DNA of 9,450 nucleotides. It comes from CAIPFQ01 sp964641775 (lineage in GTDB: Bacteria > Chlamydiota > Chlamydiia > Chlamydiales > SM23-39). The position numbers and the translations under genes were made by a program. The number at the start of each line of letters is the position of its first letter. Positions within the stretch are counted from its first letter, which is position 1. Shown here one piece after another: positions 6,955-9,450 of this stretch. The notes below the pieces were generated by a model. The model was not told the origin of the DNA and made no database searches. It saw only the letters and a list, made by a program, of their open reading frames with translations. The stretch is from contig CAZXLK010000053.1 of assembly GCA_964641775.1 (NCBI GenBank), forward strand, positions 1-9,450, written 5' to 3'.

Positions 6955-6963
6955 CTTATACCA
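6955..6963 (-). promoter_or_regulatory. Extended -10 element before the phosphoesterase gene
   Basis: On the minus strand the sequence reads TGGTATAAG, an extended -10 (TGn plus TATAAG at 6960-6955). The expected start lies within a base or two of the ATG at 6948, which would give a leaderless message; no Shine-Dalgarno is seen. On the plus strand the same bases provide a weak -10 (TATACC, 6957-6962) with TTGGAT at 6935-6940 for the divergent gene at 6977. Only 28 bp separate the two starts. Confidence 0.35.
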
Positions 6964-6976
6964 TACAAGTTCTACT

Positions 6977-7702
6977 ATGAGAAAATGTTTCTTATTGATG
7001 ATCTTAACTCTTGCATTTCTCTTTATTCCCTATGCATGGAAGAGGGCAAATCATGGGTTTCGATTGAGTAAGTGCTATCTCAACTGGCCATTGGAGCCTA
7101 AGTGGGAGAGTGAAATCGATGGAGAAAAAGAAATACAGGCTATTTTAGAGCAGCCTTTTTCTTACTTGGCAAAGGGTAAGCAGAGCTTTGTATTTTTAAG
7201 CCGAGATGGCAAATATGTCTTAAAACTTTTTCGTTATGATTATGAAAAAACTGCAAAAACAAGGGCTTTGCACTCTTACAAATTGGTCTATGATTTAGCA
7301 AAGGATCAAACAGGGCTCATCTATCTGCATCTCAATCCCAAGAAAAACTTTTGTCCAAAAATAAAAATTCAAGACCGCTTGAAAATTCCCCACTACATCG
7401 ATCCTTGTCGCTACCGCTTTGTGATCCAATCCAAATGCGAGCCTTTTTTTAAGTCGTTATTATCTATAGAGGCAAAAAAAAGAAAACTACTAGTTGCTTC
7501 ATTTGAAGAGCTCATTGAGCATTTAGGCGAGGCAGGACTTAGAAGTGTCGATTCTCGGCTAGCTTGCAACTTTGGATTTTTCAATGAAAAGGCAATTGCT
7601 ATTGATGCGGGAAACTTTGCATACGACCCCGAAAATGCCAAAGAAGAAAATGTAAAATTCGTAAAACGTCTGCATCGCAATCTCTCTGAAAGACTTAACT
7701 AA
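6977..7702 (+). CDS. Membrane-anchored protein of unknown function, possibly with a degenerate kinase-like fold
   Basis: I do not recognise the family. The start is taken at the ATG at 6977; an upstream ATG at 6911 in frame lies inside the divergent gene and adds 22 residues of no membrane or signal character. From 6977 the 241-aa product starts MRKCFLLMILTLAFLFIPYAW, an uncleaved anchor or signal peptide. Two segments recall protein-kinase-like folds: YLAKGKQSFVFLSRDGKYVLKLFR (63-86, like a nucleotide loop with strand-3 lysine K83), and SVDSRLACNFGFF...AIAIDAGNF (190-214, like a catalytic loop with D192 and N198 plus a DFG-like D210-A-G). The aspartate-to-asparagine spacing is one residue longer than in canonical kinases and no HRD is present, so it may be inactive or act on a non-protein substrate. 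Its end converges with the 212-aa gene, one base away. The kinase link is inference only. Confidence 0.75.
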   Translation: MRKCFLLMILTLAFLFIPYAWKRANHGFRLSKCYLNWPLEPKWESEIDGEKEIQAILEQPFSYLAKGKQSFVFLSRDGKYVLKLFRYDYEKTAKTRALHSYKLVYDLAKDQTGLIYLHLNPKKNFCPKIKIQDRLKIPHYIDPCRYRFVIQSKCEPFFKSLLSIEAKKRKLLVASFEELIEHLGEAGLRSVDSRLACNFGFFNEKAIAIDAGNFAYDPENAKEENVKFVKRLHRNLSERLN

Positions 7703-7703
7703 T

Positions 7704-8342
7704 CTATTTTATAATGATTTTTTTATTGCGCTTACGTTGGGCTGATTTTTCTGCCTGCTTTTGGAGCGCTGAAAGTTCCTGTAAACGGGCCTGTTTTTCT
7801 TGATAGTCAACCATTATATTATTGATGGAATTATACATATAACCACCACCTGTCATTACTAGAGAAACTCCAAATTTACCCATAACTTGAGAGCCAACGG
7901 TAAGACAAAATATCCCGCTTATTGTTAGGCCTACCCCTGTCAAAAAATCACGAACCCATCGCTGTTGATTATAATCCATGCCATGGTTGTCTTTAGACAT
8001 ATCAAAGCTTTTCCATCGTGGAATATATTCATCAGGTGATTGAACAGGATTTTCTAAAAGTCCCATGCTATAGCCATACATTCGATACCAAAGCCATAGA
8101 TTATGAACAGCTTTTAAACGATGTTTCGGCTCTCCCAATTTTTTTAATTGAGCTTCAGCGCCATTGAATAAGACACAGTTGCTATAAGAATCCAAGTAGG
8201 TTTTTGCATGGCTTTGCAATTCGAATGCTAAACGAAGATTATTTATGCACTTCAGCCTCTCCTCTTCAGAGGCTTTCACATCTAGCGGAAACAGCATTAT
8301 AAATACTGCAATAACAATAAATATTTTAGAGAAGCTTTTCAT
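7704..8342 (-). CDS. Secreted or envelope protein of unknown function with two hydrophobic segments
   Basis: The family is not recognised. The 212-aa product has a clear signal peptide (MKSFSK, hydrophobic core, VKA before SEEE, probable cleavage after residue 24). An aromatic stretch HNLWLWYRMYGYSMGLL (80-96) follows, then two adjacent hydrophobic, glycine-rich segments (about 133-150 and 156-170) that could form a membrane hairpin. The tail is helical, charged and likely coiled-coil (about 178-205), ending in lysines. The ATG follows the stop codon of the 80-aa gene with no intervening base, and a GGAG inside that gene (8350-8353) is spaced seven bases from it, so the two are coupled and may work together. 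Three cysteines (32, 56, 146) are present. Confidence 0.8.
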   Translation of the reverse strand: MKSFSKIFIVIAVFIMLFPLDVKASEEERLKCINNLRLAFELQSHAKTYLDSYSNCVLFNGAEAQLKKLGEPKHRLKAVHNLWLWYRMYGYSMGLLENPVQSPDEYIPRWKSFDMSKDNHGMDYNQQRWVRDFLTGVGLTISGIFCLTVGSQVMGKFGVSLVMTGGGYMYNSINNIMVDYQEKQARLQELSALQKQAEKSAQRKRNKKIIIK

Positions 8343-8585
8343 TTATCTTCTCCAGGCATCAATAATAAAAACTGCCAAAAAGTACAAAAGGATGAAGATA
8401 CCTGCTGCGACATAACTTACAGATGAGGATAGATATTTGAGCTGCATGTCCTTTTTCCACTTCATGTAGAAAACGATTCCACGTGGAATCAAAAAGATTG
8501 TAGCAAGCCACAACCCACCAACTGTCAGAGTAACTTTTAAAAACCAGAGCAGATCATAATTATTCAAAATACTATCAAGATTCAT
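8343..8585 (-). CDS. Small two-helix membrane protein of unknown function
   Basis: The 80-aa product has two membrane segments (about 13-33 and 55-76) joined by a basic loop (FYMKWKKDMQLK) that should face the cytoplasm, placing both ends outside by the positive-inside rule. No family is recognised. The gene has a good promoter just upstream, a GGTGA Shine-Dalgarno spaced about seven bases from the ATG, and a stop codon directly followed by the ATG of the 212-aa gene. These signals support a real gene despite the short length. Its function is probably tied to the next product; a holin, toxin or subunit role cannot be distinguished from sequence alone. Confidence 0.78.
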   Translation of the reverse strand: MNLDSILNNYDLLWFLKVTLTVGGLWLATIFLIPRGIVFYMKWKKDMQLKYLSSSVSYVAAGIFILLYFLAVFIIDAWRR

Positions 8586-8606
8586 GAAAAATCACCGAAG
8601 CAAGCT

Positions 8607-8635
8607 AATATAAAAAATATAATCCTACAAGTCAA
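8607..8635 (-). promoter_or_regulatory. Promoter of the two-gene membrane-protein operon
   Basis: On the minus strand TTGACT (8635-8630) and TATATT (8612-8607) are separated by exactly 17 bp of AT-rich sequence. Initiation is expected near 8600, about 15 bases before the ATG at 8585. The -35 box lies within the last codons of the upstream cyclotransferase gene, so the pair can be expressed independently of it. Confidence 0.7.
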
Positions 8636-9140
8636 GGACAAGAGTTGGCCATTTTTTCAATTCATTGATCCGTTCGTCGCTTAAACCAAAATGCAGCGCT
8701 CCGCTGATCATTTTATCTCTATAGATGGTTGTAATTTTACCTTTTTCGCCAGTTTGGAGACATTTATCTGGGTTGCCAATGTATGTATAAGCATGAATGA
8801 TTTGGCCTGTTTTGGCAATTACATCGACAATTTCACGAGTATATTGATTTGTATGAACACCTTCATAGAAATCTAAGGCCTCAATCATTGAATCTGTTAC
8901 TTCCCAGAGCACTCCTTCTACAAAAGCCCCTTCTTTTTGGGTAATTGAAGCGTAATGAATATCAGGTTGGCTTGAACATGTTAAATTCATATTTAATGAG
9001 TAATTTTCCAAGACAGCTTTGCCAATTGCTATTGCCGGTATTTGAGAGGTAATTTTTTTTCCTCTGTTCACCATTACTTGAGGATTCATATTTGCACCAA
9101 ATGCAAAGTAATGTCTAATTCTTGATGTATCTGCAGCCAT
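8625..9140 (-). CDS. Gamma-glutamylcyclotransferase-like protein (AIG2/GGCT fold)
   Basis: Enzymes of this fold cyclise gamma-glutamyl groups to release 5-oxoproline from gamma-glutamyl amino acids, glutathione or related amides in the cytosol. The 171-aa product has the substrate loop YFAFGANMN (11-19, the family's Y-G-S/A-N-M/L motif) and the conserved ALDFYEGV segment, where E93 matches the catalytic glutamate. It also has VEGVLWEVT (74-82), YTREIVDV (100-107) and AYTYIGNP (117-124). The spacing agrees with the family and length is typical. Exact substrate is unknown; it could act on glutathione breakdown or on a modified amine. A weak purine-rich stretch (AAAGAGA) precedes the ATG. The promoter of the next minus-strand pair sits over its 3' end. 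Confidence 0.85.
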   Translation of the reverse strand: MAADTSRIRHYFAFGANMNPQVMVNRGKKITSQIPAIAIGKAVLENYSLNMNLTCSSQPDIHYASITQKEGAFVEGVLWEVTDSMIEALDFYEGVHTNQYTREIVDVIAKTGQIIHAYTYIGNPDKCLQTGEKGKITTIYRDKMISGALHFGLSDERINELKKWPTLVLDL

Positions 9141-9223
9141 GTTTGTATCTCTTTAGTTTAAATTTGGATGATTGACCGGACTCCTTGGAAAAAAAATTAC
9201 ATTTTTTGCCGATGACAGGACTC

Positions 9224-9283
9224 CTTTCGAGCGGGCAAGGTCTACATCTCCCTTAAAAGGGAGATGCTTGCCCGTCCCGAAAG
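9224..9283. repeat. Multi-part stem-loop within the 180-bp repeat
   Basis: Three nested arm pairs share one axis: CTTTCG (9224-9229) with CGAAAG (9278-9283), CGGGCAAG (9232-9239) with CTTGCCCG (9267-9274), and ATCTCCC (9246-9252) with GGGAGAT (9259-9265), closing on TTAAAA. That is 21 pairs with small internal bulges, enough for a cruciform or a long RNA hairpin. The left half recurs at 9404-9450 in the next unit. Confidence 0.85.
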
Positions 9284-9295
9284 CCGGCGGCTCCG

Positions 9296-9314
9296 GTTTT
9301 TGCCCCGCAAAAAC
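9296..9314. repeat. 8-bp hairpin within the 180-bp repeat
   Basis: GTTTTTGC (9296-9303) and GCAAAAAC (9307-9314) flank a CCC loop. The form resembles the small hairpin inside the 4658-4676 loop, but with a different apex. Confidence 0.7.
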
Positions 9315-9339
9315 ATCGGCCTTCATTTCAAATCCGCAC

Positions 9340-9361
9340 GGAAGCCACGCAGGTGGCTTCC
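9340..9361. repeat. 9-bp GC-rich hairpin within the 180-bp repeat
   Basis: GGAAGCCAC (9340-9348) and GTGGCTTCC (9353-9361) are perfect complements around a GCAG tetraloop. It is the most stable short stem in the region. Confidence 0.8.
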
Positions 9362-9362
9362 T

Positions 9363-9394
9363 CATCGGCAAAAAATTACATTTTTTTGCCGATG
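9363..9394. repeat. 13-bp palindrome at the junction of repeat units
   Basis: CATCGGCAAAAAA (9363-9375) pairs perfectly with 9382-9394 around a TTACAT loop. The palindrome spans the unit boundary. In the first unit the right arm is present (9202-9214) but the left arm is replaced by unrelated sequence, marking the edge of the array. Confidence 0.8.
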
Positions 9395-9450
9395 GCAGGA
9401 CTCCTTTCGAGCGGGCAAGGTCTACATCTCCCTTAAAAGGGAGATGCTTG

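Larger units (their letters stand above)
9153..9450 (-). other. Open frame across the 180-bp repeat, doubtful as a gene
   Basis: On the minus strand the frame stays open from the right edge to a stop at 9153-9155 (99 codons) and includes an ATG at 9371. Since 180 is a multiple of three, each repeat unit would encode the same 60-residue block, containing for example MRKPPAWLPCGFEMKADVF and KGDVDLARSKG. The last 20 or so codons fall outside the repeat. No Shine-Dalgarno precedes the ATG and the composition looks unlike a folded protein. The plus strand is also open in one frame through the unit. I treat it as a by-product of the repeat, but a repeat protein cannot be excluded because the array continues outside the window. 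Confidence 0.25.
9191..9450. repeat. 180-bp tandem repeat with nested palindromes, running off the right edge
   Basis: 9211-9270 and 9391-9450 are identical at 59 of 60 positions, an offset of exactly 180 bp; the A/T tract before them (9191-9210, 9371-9390) also matches apart from one shifted base. About 1.4 units are visible. A third short relic, TGACCGGACTCCTT at 9173-9186, matches the repeat at 13 of 14 positions 40 bp upstream of its first full occurrence. The unit contains at least four stem-loops. This stretch of about 300 bases after the cyclotransferase gene holds no convincing gene. Confidence 0.9.

Noticed and set aside
6911..6976. Upstream ATG for the kinase-like gene
   Set aside because: It lies inside the divergent phosphoesterase gene and would bury the hydrophobic anchor; the ATG at 6977 places the anchor at the N-terminus.
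9191..9450. Insertion sequence or integrase attachment site
   Set aside because: No transposase or integrase frame, no tRNA end and no defined terminal repeats or target duplication are visible within the window; only a non-autonomous element remains possible.

Overview
The window looks like a chromosomal segment from a Gram-negative bacterium, most probably an environmental (amoeba-associated) member of the Chlamydiae outside Chlamydiaceae. Three things point there. A TroA-type metal ABC transporter sits directly beside rplU-rpmA-obgE; from memory the same six genes are neighbours in Chlamydia trachomatis (around CT415-CT420), with the ribosomal/Obg block in the opposite order. There is an Omp85/TpsB-type outer-membrane barrel rich in cysteines. 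The remaining genes are small secreted or membrane proteins of no recognised family. Base composition is moderate, promoters are sigma70-like, and genes are tightly packed. The phylum assignment is inference, and no species is claimed.

Layout. 1-584 (-) is the 5' two-thirds of an EamA/DMT permease running off the left edge. It is divergent from a three-gene metal-uptake operon at 663-2996 (+): lipoprotein, ATPase and permease, joined by 4-bp and 17-bp overlaps. A strong promoter whose -35 box includes the permease stop codon starts rplU-rpmA-obgE (3051-4621, +). A GC-rich inverted/direct repeat cluster (4631-4770) fills the gap to a convergent pair on the minus strand: a stand-alone LigD-type 3'-phosphoesterase (6948-6367) followed 27 nt later by the TpsB-like protein (6339-4774). 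Divergent from that pair, 6977-7702 (+) encodes a membrane-anchored protein with a possible degenerate kinase-like fold. Converging on it is a minus-strand run: a gamma-glutamylcyclotransferase-like enzyme (9140-8625), then an 80-aa two-helix membrane protein (8585-8343) whose stop codon abuts the start of a 212-aa secreted/membrane protein (8342-7704). A good promoter lies over the end of the cyclotransferase gene.

The last 300 bases hold no convincing gene. They carry a 180-bp tandem repeat (about 1.4 units visible, continuing off the right edge) made largely of nested palindromes. The period is a multiple of three and the repeat stays open in one frame on each strand.

How the genes work together: the first half is core physiology (metal import, large-subunit proteins, ribosome-assembly GTPase). 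The second half is accessory: DNA-end repair, an outer-membrane secretion/assembly pore without a visible partner, and small envelope proteins. The most unusual items are the 180-bp palindromic repeat, the cysteine-rich TpsB-like protein beside an orphan phosphoesterase, and the kinase-like membrane protein.
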